Made by a program: the position numbers and the translations under genes. Of a stretch of 64,000 nucleotides of DNA, positions 33,828 through 42,096 are shown one piece after another. The notes below the pieces were generated by a model. It was not told the origin of the DNA, made no database searches, and saw only the letters and a program-made list of their open reading frames with translations. The DNA lies in contig JBFNFA010000012.1 in NCBI GenBank assembly GCA_040797845.1, positions 1-64,000 on the forward strand, in the 5' to 3' direction. The DNA is from Clostridium_AW sp040797845 (GTDB taxonomy: Bacteria > Bacillota > Clostridia > Clostridiales > Clostridiaceae). Each line of letters starts with the position of its first letter. The stretch's first letter is position 1.

Positions 33828-34695
33828 GAACCCCACCTCCCATTGGCACTTTCTTTCTAGTTTTAAAATTAAATTTTTTATTATTTAATGATAATGCTAT
33901 AACTACTATGATTACAGTTACAAGTTTTAAATCTGTAGGTTCAAGACCTAATTGTAAGGCAATAGCTATTATACCTTTATATATTATGGAACCTAATATA
34001 GCCATAGTAGTACCTTTTACTATACTAGCTTTTTTAAGTATGGATTCTCCAATTATAACAGCGGCAAGTCCCATAACTACAATACCAGTTCCCATACTTA
34101 CGTCTGCAAATCCTTGATATTGAGCCATTATAGATCCTGATAAAGCCACTAATCCATTAGAGATTATAAGTCCTAGTACCTTAATAGTGTCCTTGTTAAC
34201 GCCTAAAGAAGTCACTAACTGATCATTATCTCCTGTAGCTTTAAGAATAAAACCTAATTTAGTTTTCAAAAATAAATCTAATATAATCTTTGAAGCTAAT
34301 GCAAAAATGACTATTATAATTATAGGGTTGGAAAGTGGTGTGAAAATAGTATCAATTCCAAATAGAGGGATATTGGATTTTCCCATTATCCTCAAATTTA
34401 TTGAATAAAGCGCTATCATCACAAGAATGCCAGACATAAGGTTAGTTATCTTAAATTTTACATGAAATAATCCTGTTATCGCTCCTCCTATACCACCTGC
34501 TATGAAAGCTAGCAAACAAGCTATAAAAGGATCTACACCCTTTATAAGACATATTGCTGTAACAGAGGCACCTAGTGGAAAGGTTCCATCTACTGAAAGA
34601 TCAGGAAAATCTAAAATTCTATAGGTTATATAAACACCAACAGCCATTATGGAGAATACTAATCCTTGTTCCAGTATATTTATCAATATACTCAT
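33811..34695 (-). CDS. ABC transporter permease
   Basis: 294 residues with about eight or nine helices and the branched-chain/ribose-type permease layout: an RILDFPDLSVDGTFPLGA segment near 26-44 and GMGxVVMGLAAVIIGE-like residues near 200-215. It forms the membrane channel of the importer with the ATPase downstream and the binding protein upstream. It starts directly after the stop of the binding protein gene with an AGGAGGTG site. Confidence 0.92.
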   Translation of the reverse strand: MSILINILEQGLVFSIMAVGVYITYRILDFPDLSVDGTFPLGASVTAICLIKGVDPFIACLLAFIAGGIGGAITGLFHVKFKITNLMSGILVMIALYSINLRIMGKSNIPLFGIDTIFTPLSNPIIIIVIFALASKIILDLFLKTKLGFILKATGDNDQLVTSLGVNKDTIKVLGLIISNGLVALSGSIMAQYQGFADVSMGTGIVVMGLAAVIIGESILKKASIVKGTTMAILGSIIYKGIIAIALQLGLEPTDLKLVTVIIVVIALSLNNKKFNFKTRKKVPMGGGVLVTDK

Positions 34696-35697
34696 CTAAA
34701 TAACACCTCCTGTAACCTTTTCAGCCTGACTATCTAAGTCAGCAGGAATAGTGATATTTAACTTTTTAGCGGCATCGGTATTAATTATTAGCTGCATTTC
34801 ATCTAATGTTACTATAGGAAGGTCATTAGGTTCTTTTCCATTAATTATATCAACGGCCATAAGTCCTGTTTGAAAACCAAGTTTATAGTAATCAATACCA
34901 TTAGTTGCTAAAGCTCCAGACATAACATGAGCTTTTTCTGCACCTATTATTGGAATGTTATTTTTAAAGCATTGAGCAGAAATTAATGGCATTGATGATG
35001 CTACTATATTATCTGTAGGAGTATATAGTACATCAACTTTTCCAATGATAGAATTTAATGCTTGTGGCACATCATTTACATTAGTGATTCCTGCAGTTAC
35101 AATCTCTAAACCAAATTTAGGTGCTACATTTTTAGCATTATTCACTTGAATTTCTGAATTCTTTTCACTAGTATTATATAAAATACCTACTTTTTTAGCA
35201 TTGGGTAAAATTTTCTTTAGAAGTTCAAATTGTTTATCGATTGAAACATTATCTGAGGTACCTGTGACATTTGTTCCAGGTTCTTTCATAGATTTAACAA
35301 GGCCAGCCTCTACTGGATCTGTAACTGCTGTTATTAAAATTGGTATATCTTTTGTTGTGTTGTAGGCTGCTTGAGCTGCAGGTGTTGCTATAGCCATTAT
35401 CATATCCATTTTCTGAGATACAAATCTTTGTGCTATAGTTTGTGTTGTAGGAATATCTCCTTGGGCATTTTGAAAATCAATTGTTATATTTTTACCTTCT
35501 TCAAATCCTTTTGATTTTAACCCATCAATAAATCCTTCTCTTGTGGCATCTAGTCCTGGATGCTCAATTAACTGTGAAATACCAATTTTAATTTCCTTGT
35601 TACCATTTGAATGTGTTTTACTTGGATTTGCACATGCTCCTAAAATAGACGCAGTCAATAATACTGCCAAAGTGATTTTTAAATTCTTTACTACCAT
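34696..35697 (-). CDS. ABC transporter substrate-binding lipoprotein
   Basis: 333 residues. A lipoprotein signal with lipobox LGAC (Cys about 22) is followed by the ABC_sub_bind fold (IKIGISQLIEHPGLDATREGF, later KKVGILYNTSEKNS and VDVLYTPTDN). In Firmicutes this family includes TrpX-type tryptophan or aromatic-substrate receptors, but the ligand is not certain from sequence. I chose ATG 35697 with GGAGG upstream. It is the first gene of a three-gene operon controlled by a leader with a terminator hairpin. Confidence 0.9.
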   Translation of the reverse strand: MVVKNLKITLAVLLTASILGACANPSKTHSNGNKEIKIGISQLIEHPGLDATREGFIDGLKSKGFEEGKNITIDFQNAQGDIPTTQTIAQRFVSQKMDMIMAIATPAAQAAYNTTKDIPILITAVTDPVEAGLVKSMKEPGTNVTGTSDNVSIDKQFELLKKILPNAKKVGILYNTSEKNSEIQVNNAKNVAPKFGLEIVTAGITNVNDVPQALNSIIGKVDVLYTPTDNIVASSMPLISAQCFKNNIPIIGAEKAHVMSGALATNGIDYYKLGFQTGLMAVDIINGKEPNDLPIVTLDEMQLIINTDAAKKLNITIPADLDSQAEKVTGGVI

Positions 35698-35727
35698 ACT
35701 ACCATCCTCCAAAATATTTATAGTTCT

Positions 35728-35759
35728 TATAAAATAAAAAACTCTCCTATAGGAGAGTT
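35728..35759 (-). terminator. Leader terminator (putative attenuator) before the ABC operon
   Basis: A perfect 20-base palindrome AACTCTCCTATAGGAGAGTT (35740-35759), followed on the minus strand by TTTTTATTTT, only about 30 bases before the start codon of the operon. An intrinsic terminator here would stop transcription in the leader unless prevented. I find no T-box consensus upstream. Confidence 0.75.
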
Positions 35760-35871
35760 ATATAACAAAAAAGCATAGACTTATTTTAATATCTCCTACA
35801 AAACTACCATTTTACCTAATTAAAATCTACTACATACAATAATATTTAATTTTTAATTGATCTTACAAATA

Positions 35872-35941
35872 CTACATTAAATCTATCAAACTACTATTCT
35901 AATCTGCTACCATACTGCTATAATGTTCTACCATTCTACTA
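35872..35941 (-). repeat. Iterated CTA (UAG in the transcript) repeats in the ABC leader
   Basis: CTA triplets start at 35872, 35883, 35891, 35894, 35907, 35918, 35928, 35936 and 35939, most of them CTAC, often 8-13 bases apart. Two ~20-base imperfect direct repeats contain CTACCAT. On the transcribed minus strand these read as UAG. More CTA units lie at 35796-35832. Confidence 0.5.
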
Positions 35942-36083
35942 CATAAGTCCCAAAATTGACTTGTCACTATTCTATATTTATTTTCTAAGCTTGTCAATAT
36001 ATTTTTTTATATTTAAAAACAGGCAAAAAAGTTCATAGTAGTTTGTTTCAATTATTTAGTGTAAATTACTTGATAATATTTAA

Positions 36084-36112
36084 TTAAAAAAGGAAGGGAA
36101 GCCCTTCCTTCT
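36084..36112 (-). terminator. Intrinsic terminator
   Basis: Stem AAGGAAGGG/CCCTTCCTT with a 3-base loop. On the minus strand it is followed by TTTTTTAATTA, directly after the Gly/Pro-rich protein gene. Confidence 0.88.
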
Positions 36113-36113
36113 T

Positions 36114-36539
36114 TTAAAAGCATGTAAATTGCTCTATTTGTCTAAGATCCATTCCGAAAAATACCCATCTGGATCCGGTCCATCTAAATCCAGCAACGGA
36201 TCTAGGTCCTACAAAAGTAAGCCAAGCCCAGAAACCTCTTCCTCTCCTAGGCCATATGAAAACAAATCTAAAAAGGCAAGGTCTGATAGCACCAGGATCC
36301 ACTGCCAGTGGTTGAAATTGTGGTTGGCTTGGAGTAAATGAAGGTGGTGGACCACTAGGAGGTCTGCCTCCACCAGGACCTCCACCAGGACCGCCTCCAG
36401 GACCAGATGGTGGACGTCCAGGAGGGAATGGTTGGAATTGTTGGCGATAATATGGACAATAAGGGTAACAGCTCTGCATAGAACGGAAATCATCTTCGAA
36501 ATCCATATTTAGGTCATAATCAAAGTCATCAATAAACAT
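36114..36539 (-). CDS. Gly/Pro-rich protein with aromatic-basic C-terminal domain, unknown function
   Basis: 141 residues in three parts: an acidic N-terminus (MFIDDFDYDLNMDFEDDF), a tyrosine/cysteine patch and a low-complexity Pro/Gly tract (GPGGG repeats, about 48-70), and a well-ordered C-terminal ~55 residues rich in Trp, Phe and Arg (FIWPRRGRGFWAWLTFVGPR and following). The start at 36539 has AAGGAGAG. There is no signal peptide or membrane segment. The composition is reminiscent of coat or surface proteins of spore formers, but no family is recognised. Confidence 0.75.
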   Translation of the reverse strand: MFIDDFDYDLNMDFEDDFRSMQSCYPYCPYYRQQFQPFPPGRPPSGPGGGPGGGPGGGRPPSGPPPSFTPSQPQFQPLAVDPGAIRPCLFRFVFIWPRRGRGFWAWLTFVGPRSVAGFRWTGSRWVFFGMDLRQIEQFTCF

Positions 36540-36641
36540 AAATACTCTCCTTTTAAAAGCTACATTACATATTATGCAACATGTAACAAAAAGGTTATAA
36601 TACATTTAGCTGGTAAATTTGATTTTTTAAGGAGGAAAGAT

Positions 36642-37130
36642 ATGAAAGAGTTTAAAATAAGATTTGCCAAAGAAGATGATACTAAATTGATTTTAAGTTT
36701 TATTAATGAATTGGCAGAATATGAAGAGTTGTCTAATGAAGTGATTGCTACAGAAGAAACCTTAAAAGAATCTCTTTTTATAAGAAAGGCTGCAGAAGTA
36801 ATTATTGGAGAATATGAAGGAATTCCAGTAGGTTTCGCACTGTTTTTTCACAATTTCTCTACTTTTCTCGGTAAGCCGGGTATTTATTTAGAAGATTTAT
36901 ATATAAGGCCTGAAATGAGAGGAAAAGATTTTGGCAAAGCTATGCTTTCTTTTTTAGGAAAATTAGCTATTGATAGAGATTGTGGAAGATTAGAATGGTC
37001 GTGTTTAGATTGGAATAAGCCATCCATTGATTTTTATAAAAGCATGGGAGCTATACCTATGGATGAGTGGACGGTATACAGGGTTACAGGAGACGCTTTA
37101 GGAAAATTGGCAAGTAATTTTATAGAATGA
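36642..37130 (+). CDS. GNAT family N-acetyltransferase
   Basis: 162 residues with the GNAT fold: IRFAKEDDTKLI at the start, LEDLYIRPEMRGKDFGKAML near 85-105 with the acetyl-CoA loop (R-G-x-x-F/G-K), and a CLDWNKPSIDFYKSMGA segment near 128. This arrangement is close to the spermidine/diamine (SSAT-like) acetyltransferases, so a small amine is a reasonable acceptor, not proven. It is a single gene behind AAGGAGG, divergent from the Gly/Pro-rich protein. Confidence 0.9.
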   Translation: MKEFKIRFAKEDDTKLILSFINELAEYEELSNEVIATEETLKESLFIRKAAEVIIGEYEGIPVGFALFFHNFSTFLGKPGIYLEDLYIRPEMRGKDFGKAMLSFLGKLAIDRDCGRLEWSCLDWNKPSIDFYKSMGAIPMDEWTVYRVTGDALGKLASNFIE

Positions 37131-37209
37131 AAAGTTGAAAATTAAAAATGAAAATACAGATTCTCAACTTATAAGTTTCTTCGAAGATGATTTAGTTTAA
37201 CAAATAGAG

Positions 37210-37268
37210 AGCTAAGCATATAGCTAAGCCGCTCCAAAAAAAGTCGCTATTTCACTATACACTTAGCT
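37210..37268. repeat. Family A 59-bp palindromic repeat, copy A5
   Basis: AGCTAAG...CTTAGCT ends; the left arm has drifted (ATATAGCTAAGCC in place of GTAGTGAAGCC), so the stem is imperfect. Confidence 0.75.
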
Positions 37269-37362
37269 CTTCTAGGTTTTACAAAGATGCTTTCTAAATT
37301 AAGTTATATAAGATTAGTTCACAATTATAAATTTTCATAAGTATATTTATATATCAGAAAGA

Positions 37363-37428
37363 GGAACTGAGGTACATAGTGACGTCGCTTCGAAAAAAGG
37401 CGCTCCTCCCACTATATACCTCAGTTCC
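37363..37428. repeat. Family B 66-bp palindromic repeat, copy B3
   Basis: Apparently identical to copy B1 over 66 bases (GGAACTGAGGTA...TACCTCAGTTCC). Linked to A5 as A4 is to B2. Confidence 0.85.
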
Positions 37429-37491
37429 TTTATGTTTTACAGATATATTTCTACAAAGATAATTTAGCTTCTCAAATAGAGAGCCAAGCAC

Positions 37492-37541
37492 GTAATGAAG
37501 CAGCTCCAGGAAAAAGTCGCTATCTCAATACATGCTTAGAT
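37492..37541. repeat. Family A palindromic repeat, decayed copy A6
   Basis: AGCCAAG...CTTAGAT ends with a shortened arm, 50 bases in place of 59. It follows B3, giving an A-B-A array. Confidence 0.65.
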
Positions 37542-37629
37542 CTTTTATAGTTTACAAATTTATTTTCAAATTTATATTAAGACAAATTAGTTTCTTAAAT
37601 ACTTACCTTCATAATTTCATTGTGTAAAA

Positions 37630-37680
37630 CTTAAAAATGTTATGCAATGTGTACTATGAATTTAAGTAAAATCTATTTAA
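37630..37680. repeat. Family D fragment, copy D5
   Basis: AAAAATGTTATGCAATGTG and AGTAAAATCTATTTAATT match one end of the 192-base element, at the end of the A5-B3-A6 array. The rest of the gap to 37832 shows nothing I can name. Confidence 0.45.
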
Positions 37681-37832
37681 TTAAAAAAGTTTTGAACATT
37701 TTTTAACTAAGTTAAATAAAAGACCAAAATGTAATATATAAACAAAATATATTTTAAATATTCAAAATATTCTATAATATAAATATAAGCATTATTATAG
37801 AATTAAAATTTGATGAAATGGGGGAGTGGAAA

Positions 37833-39155
37833 GTGGATAATAGTGATGTAATGTTAAGTAAGGATGAAAAAGTAGTTCAAAAGAAAGACTACAAAATTAT
37901 GGGTTTATCTGTACCTATGTTCTTTATTTTAGCAATTATTGTTTTATTATCAGCTTATCTTAATGTATTACCAAAAGGCATGATTGGGGCTCTTGCAGTG
38001 ATGATGATAGTTGGAGCGGTGCTGAATTTAATAGGAGATCATCTTCCTATTGTAAGGGATTACTTAGGTGGAGGACCTATAGTTGTAATATTTGCTTCTG
38101 CTGCTTTTGTTACTTACAATATTTTTCCTAAAGGAACAGTAGATATTATCACAAATTTTATGACTAAGGAAGGTTTTTTGGATTTTTATATTGCGGCCTT
38201 GATTACTGGTAGTATACTTGGAATGAACAGAAATCTACTAATAAAGGCTGCTGTAAGGTATATTCCTGCAATTTTAGGGTGTATTGTTTTTTCATTATTA
38301 TTTGTTGGTATTGCAGGGGCAGTGATGGGATATGGCGTAACTGAAGCAATATTTTATATTGGAATTCCTATAATAGGTGGAGGTATGGGAGCAGGAGCTG
38401 TTCCACTTTCTAAAATTTTTGCTTCGGGGCTTAATACAGATCCGGCTCAAATGTTATCTATTATGGTACCAGCAGTTGCACTAGGAAATGCGTTTTCTAT
38501 AGTAGTAGCAGGAGTTTTGGACAAAATAGGAAAAGGAAGGCCAAAGCTAACAGGAAACGGAGATATGTTAATAGATAGTAATGCAGAAGTTATTAAAGAA
38601 GAAGAGGAAGTCTTTAAACTAGATCTTGGCATAATGGGAAATGGACTCTTGATTGCACTCACATTTTTCTGTTTAGGTTCTATAATAGCTAAGTTCATGC
38701 CAGGAATACATCAATATGCTTGGATGATTTTATCTGTAGCTGCAGCTAAAATCTTAGGATTAATTCCTAGAAAATATGAACTAGCGGCGGCTCAGTGGTA
38801 TCAGTTTGTAGTTACTAATTTCACTTCAGCTTTATTGGTTGGTATAGGAGTAGCATATACAAATTTAGGAGAAGTTATCGCAGCATTGAGTGGTCAATAC
38901 TTAGTATTAGTTATAGTTACAGTATTGGGAGCTGCATTAGGAGCGGCATTAGTAGGAAGACTAGTAGGATTCTATCCAATAGAAGCTGCAATTACAGCAG
39001 GATTATGTATGTCTAACATGGGTGGAACAGGAGACGTTGCAGTTTTATCAGCGGCTAAAAGAATGGGGCTCATGCCTTTTGCACAAATATCTTCTCGTAT
39101 AGGTGGCGCAATGATTTTAATTATAGCCAGTACAATAATAAAAATATTTTCTTGA
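37833..39155 (+). CDS. 2-hydroxycarboxylate transporter family (CitS/MleP-like) sodium symporter
   Basis: 440 residues from a GTG that has GGGGGAG 6 bases upstream; an ATG at 37818 would overlap that site. About 11 membrane helices are predicted, with the two reentrant-loop signatures of the family: IIGGGMGAGAVPLS near 180 and MSNMGGTGDVAVLSAAKRMG near 395. Members take up citrate, malate or lactate with Na+ or by exchange. No citrate lyase or malolactic gene is next to it, so the substrate is left open. Confidence 0.92.
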   Translation: MDNSDVMLSKDEKVVQKKDYKIMGLSVPMFFILAIIVLLSAYLNVLPKGMIGALAVMMIVGAVLNLIGDHLPIVRDYLGGGPIVVIFASAAFVTYNIFPKGTVDIITNFMTKEGFLDFYIAALITGSILGMNRNLLIKAAVRYIPAILGCIVFSLLFVGIAGAVMGYGVTEAIFYIGIPIIGGGMGAGAVPLSKIFASGLNTDPAQMLSIMVPAVALGNAFSIVVAGVLDKIGKGRPKLTGNGDMLIDSNAEVIKEEEEVFKLDLGIMGNGLLIALTFFCLGSIIAKFMPGIHQYAWMILSVAAAKILGLIPRKYELAAAQWYQFVVTNFTSALLVGIGVAYTNLGEVIAALSGQYLVLVIVTVLGAALGAALVGRLVGFYPIEAAITAGLCMSNMGGTGDVAVLSAAKRMGLMPFAQISSRIGGAMILIIASTIIKIFS

Positions 39156-39200
39156 TATATAAATTAATATTAGTTTAATAGAATTTTAAAAATTATATTA

Positions 39201-39246
39201 AATCTCTATATGTCTCATGATTCTAGACATATGGAGATTTTTCTTT
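39201..39246 (+). terminator. Intrinsic terminator
   Basis: A 15-base-pair stem (AATCTCTATATGTCT against AGACATATGGAGATT) and a TTTCTTTA tail, after the symporter gene. Confidence 0.88.
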
Positions 39247-39470
39247 ATTCCTAAAAATCAACTGTTTTAAACAGATTAAATGTAATATATTAGAAAAATA
39301 GTTGTATTTTCAACATGATAATAACTAGAAGCTAAATGATTTATATTTTCTATGTTTTTATATATTGAAGGAACTAGAGGTAGATAAAGATGAGTGGAAA
39401 TTGGGAATTATGCAAGAAATATTTCATAAAAATAAAAAAATAATATTTTTGAAATATTTCTCTCAAATGG

Positions 39471-39500
39471 TTGACTAATTTTGATTTTTTGTGATAACAT
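39471..39500 (+). promoter_or_regulatory. Sigma-A-type promoter upstream of the transporter/M20 pair
   Basis: TTGACT at 39471-39476 and TAACAT at 39495-39500 with an 18-base spacer. The leader that follows holds a terminator hairpin before the first gene. Confidence 0.55.
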
Positions 39501-39545
39501 CTACAGTAACCTAGCTGGGCAAATATTAAAAAATAAAAATAAGAT

Positions 39546-39587
39546 GTCTCTATATGCTTTTTAAAATAGTATATAGAGACTTTTTAT
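39546..39587 (+). terminator. Leader terminator before the transporter/M20 pair, putative riboswitch or attenuator
   Basis: Stem GTCTCTATAT/ATATAGAGAC followed by TTTTTATA, about 45 bases after the likely transcription start and 37 bases before the start codon. Between promoter and hairpin lies GTAACCTAGCTGGGCAAAT, which may form part of a sensing structure. No known class is assigned with confidence. Confidence 0.7.
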
Positions 39588-39623
39588 AAATTTTATTGTA
39601 GTAAGTTAAAAGGGGGCTTTTAA

Positions 39624-40820
39624 ATGGATGGAATATTAGCATTCACGGTATTATTTATCATTTTTGGTGTTGGAGATTTTATATCTTCTAAGACCAAGGC
39701 TATTTGTTCAACTATGTTTGTATCTTCAACTATATTGTTGATTGGTTTTTGGGTGGGGCTACCTAAAACTATTTTCAATGATTCTATATTACTACCATTG
39801 GGATCCATAGTTATAGCAATTTTAATAACTCATATGGGGACACTTATGAGTATTAAAGAACTTAAAGAACAGTGGAAAACAGTAGTTATTGCTATAGGGG
39901 CAATTGCAGGTATAGCAGTTTTTGTTTATTTTGCGGGGACTCCTATTCTTGGAAGAGAATATTCTGTAGCAGCAGCTCCTCCTATAGCTGGTGGAGTAGT
40001 TGCTGGGATAATGATGGGAGAAGTAGCTAAAGCAAAAGGACTTGAAACTATTATGGTATTCACCACTCTTTTAGTTGTTGTACAAGGTTTTTTTGGATAT
40101 CCAATTGCTTCTATATGTTTAAGCAAAGAGGCTAAAAGAATTTCAAATAAATTAAAAAATGGAGAATATGAAGAACTTAATATATCAAAGAATGAAGCGG
40201 CCTCAACTAAAGAAAGGGAAGAGAAAAAATCTAAGTATAAAATATTCCCTGAGTTGCCAAAAGAACTGCAAACATCTTCTATATTGCTAGCAAAATTAGG
40301 ATTAGCTACTTTTTTGAGTTTTAAATTAGCTGCATTAACCAATGGTGTTGTAAATCAGTATGTTATGTGTCTGATTATGGGAGTTGTTTTAAAGGAAATA
40401 GGTTTTTTAGAAGGAGATATTCTAACAAAATCTAATTCTTTTGGAATAGCCATGGGAAGTATACTTACAGTTATATTTGCAAATTTAGTAAATGCAACTC
40501 CAGAAATGGTAGGCAAACTATTGTGGCCGTTAGTGGTAAGTTTAACTTTAGGAACAATAGGTATAGCTTTAGCCAGTATTCCTTTAGGGAAGTATTTAGG
40601 CATAAGCAAGGAAATGTCATTGGCCATAGGAATTACAGCTTTATTCGGTTTTCCAGGGACTTTTATTATATCTCAAGAGGTTGCCAATGCTGAGGGGAAA
40701 ACTGAAGAAGAAAAACAGTTTATTTTAAACGAAATATTGCCTAAAATGCTTATAGCAGGTTTTGTAACAGTAACCATAGCGTCTGTTGTTTTGGCAGGCA
40801 TAATGGTAAAGATGCTTTAA
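39624..40820 (+). CDS. Integral membrane transporter of unknown family, paired with an M20 amidohydrolase
   Basis: 398 residues with about ten hydrophobic segments in two halves, split by a charged loop at about 165-215 (KEAKRISNKLKNGEYEEL and following). The first half has LPLGSIVIAILITHMGTLMSIKELKEQWK near 55-85 and a PPIAGGVVAGIMMGE segment near 112. The second has a LIMGVVLKEIGFL segment and ends in a GFPGTFIISQEVANAEGKTEEE loop. The order of helices and loops resembles the small-plus-DUF3100 pairs elsewhere in the window. It starts behind AAAGGGGG and is followed by an M20D gene after 74 bases. Confidence 0.8.
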   Translation: MDGILAFTVLFIIFGVGDFISSKTKAICSTMFVSSTILLIGFWVGLPKTIFNDSILLPLGSIVIAILITHMGTLMSIKELKEQWKTVVIAIGAIAGIAVFVYFAGTPILGREYSVAAAPPIAGGVVAGIMMGEVAKAKGLETIMVFTTLLVVVQGFFGYPIASICLSKEAKRISNKLKNGEYEELNISKNEAASTKEREEKKSKYKIFPELPKELQTSSILLAKLGLATFLSFKLAALTNGVVNQYVMCLIMGVVLKEIGFLEGDILTKSNSFGIAMGSILTVIFANLVNATPEMVGKLLWPLVVSLTLGTIGIALASIPLGKYLGISKEMSLAIGITALFGFPGTFIISQEVANAEGKTEEEKQFILNEILPKMLIAGFVTVTIASVVLAGIMVKML

Positions 40821-40894
40821 TTTTTTAAATTTTTGCTTTAGTGATGTATAACTGCACATTCTAATAAGATATATTAATAAAGGGGGATTCATTT

Positions 40895-42073
40895 ATGAAA
40901 ACATTAGAATTAGCTAAAAAATATTATGATTGGATGGTTGATATAAGAAGAGATTTTCACATGCATCCAGAGGCTTCTCTTAGTGAATTCAGAACTTCTA
41001 AGAGAATAAGAGAAGAGTTAGAAAAAATGGGTATTGAAGTTTATAGTCCCTGTGAGACGGGGGTATTAGGAATTTTAAAAGGTAAGGGAGAGGGGAAAGT
41101 AGTTGCATTAAGAGCTGATATTGATGCTCTATCAGTTAATGAAGAAACGGGATTATCTTATAGCTCTCAAACACCTGGAATGATGCACGCTTGTGGACAT
41201 GATGCCCATGCGGCAATGCTATTAGGAGCTGCTAAGGTACTGGCTGAAATGAAAGAAGAGATAAATGGAACAATTAAGTTTATATTTCAACCAGCAGAAG
41301 AAGTAGCTAAGGGTGCTAAGAATATGATAGAAGGTGGAGTTTTAGAAAATCCTAAGGTAGATATGATTTTTGGTATGCATATATGGACTGATATTTTTGC
41401 TGGCCAAGGTAGCATACAGGCAGGTCCTATGATGGCGTCTGGAGATGTGTGGAAGCTTATTATAAAGGGCAAATCTTGTCACGGGTCTTCACCATGGCAG
41501 GGAGTAGATGCTATTACTTGTATGACTGCTATTTTAAATGGACTCCATACAATTGTTACAAGAGTAAATGATATAAGAAATCCTATAGTGATAAATGTTG
41601 GTACTATTAATGCAGGAGAGAGATTTAATGTAGTTCCCGGAAGAGCTGAAATTACGGGTATGAATAGAGCTTTTACAAAAGAGAGTAGAGAAGCATTGCC
41701 AAAGTGGATGGAAGATATGATTAAGAGTACTTGTGAAGCGTATGGATGCGAATATGAATTTAGCTATGATTTTATCTGTAGTCCAACTATCAATGATGAA
41801 AACACTGTAAAGTTTGTAGAGAAGTCTCTAGTTAAAGTTATTGGCGCAAAAAATCTTATACGTATAGAAAAAGTTATGGGATCAGAGGATTTCTCGGAAT
41901 ATACAGAGAGAGTTCCAGGAGCATTATTGTTCCTAGGGGGAAGAAATGAAGAGAAAAAATGTTGTTACTCACACCATTCTAATTTCTTTAACATAGATGA
42001 AGATGCACTACCTCTAGGAGCTGCTAGTTATGCTCAGGTTGCATTAGACTATATATTAGATAATATAGAGTAG
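40895..42073 (+). CDS. M20D family amidohydrolase (hippurate hydrolase / N-acyl amino acid hydrolase type)
   Basis: 392 residues, the normal length for M20D. Motifs in order are RRDFHMHPEASLSEF near 15-29, MHACGHDAHAAM near 98 (metal Cys and His), QPAEE near 133 (catalytic Glu), GMHIW near 160, CHGSSPWQGVD in the lid domain near 193 and a late SHHSNFFNIDE. It splits N-acyl or N-acetyl amino acids, possibly N-acetyl-diaminopimelate or indole conjugates; the exact substrate is open. Unlike the other two M20 enzymes here it has the standard CGHD form. It forms a pair with the transporter upstream. Confidence 0.92.
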   Translation: MKTLELAKKYYDWMVDIRRDFHMHPEASLSEFRTSKRIREELEKMGIEVYSPCETGVLGILKGKGEGKVVALRADIDALSVNEETGLSYSSQTPGMMHACGHDAHAAMLLGAAKVLAEMKEEINGTIKFIFQPAEEVAKGAKNMIEGGVLENPKVDMIFGMHIWTDIFAGQGSIQAGPMMASGDVWKLIIKGKSCHGSSPWQGVDAITCMTAILNGLHTIVTRVNDIRNPIVINVGTINAGERFNVVPGRAEITGMNRAFTKESREALPKWMEDMIKSTCEAYGCEYEFSYDFICSPTINDENTVKFVEKSLVKVIGAKNLIRIEKVMGSEDFSEYTERVPGALLFLGGRNEEKKCCYSHHSNFFNIDEDALPLGAASYAQVALDYILDNIE

Positions 42074-42096
42074 GTTTTAAACCTACTCTATATCTA

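Noticed and set aside
35713..36060. A T-box in the leader of the ABC importer, as known for trpXYZ-like operons
   Set aside because: No T-box consensus is visible on the minus strand; only UAG repeats and a terminator are seen.
36129..36493. Open frames on both strands over the Gly/Pro-rich gene
   Set aside because: They are shadows caused by the GGT/CCA-rich repeats; only the minus-strand frame starting at 36539 has a ribosome binding site and an ordered C-terminus.
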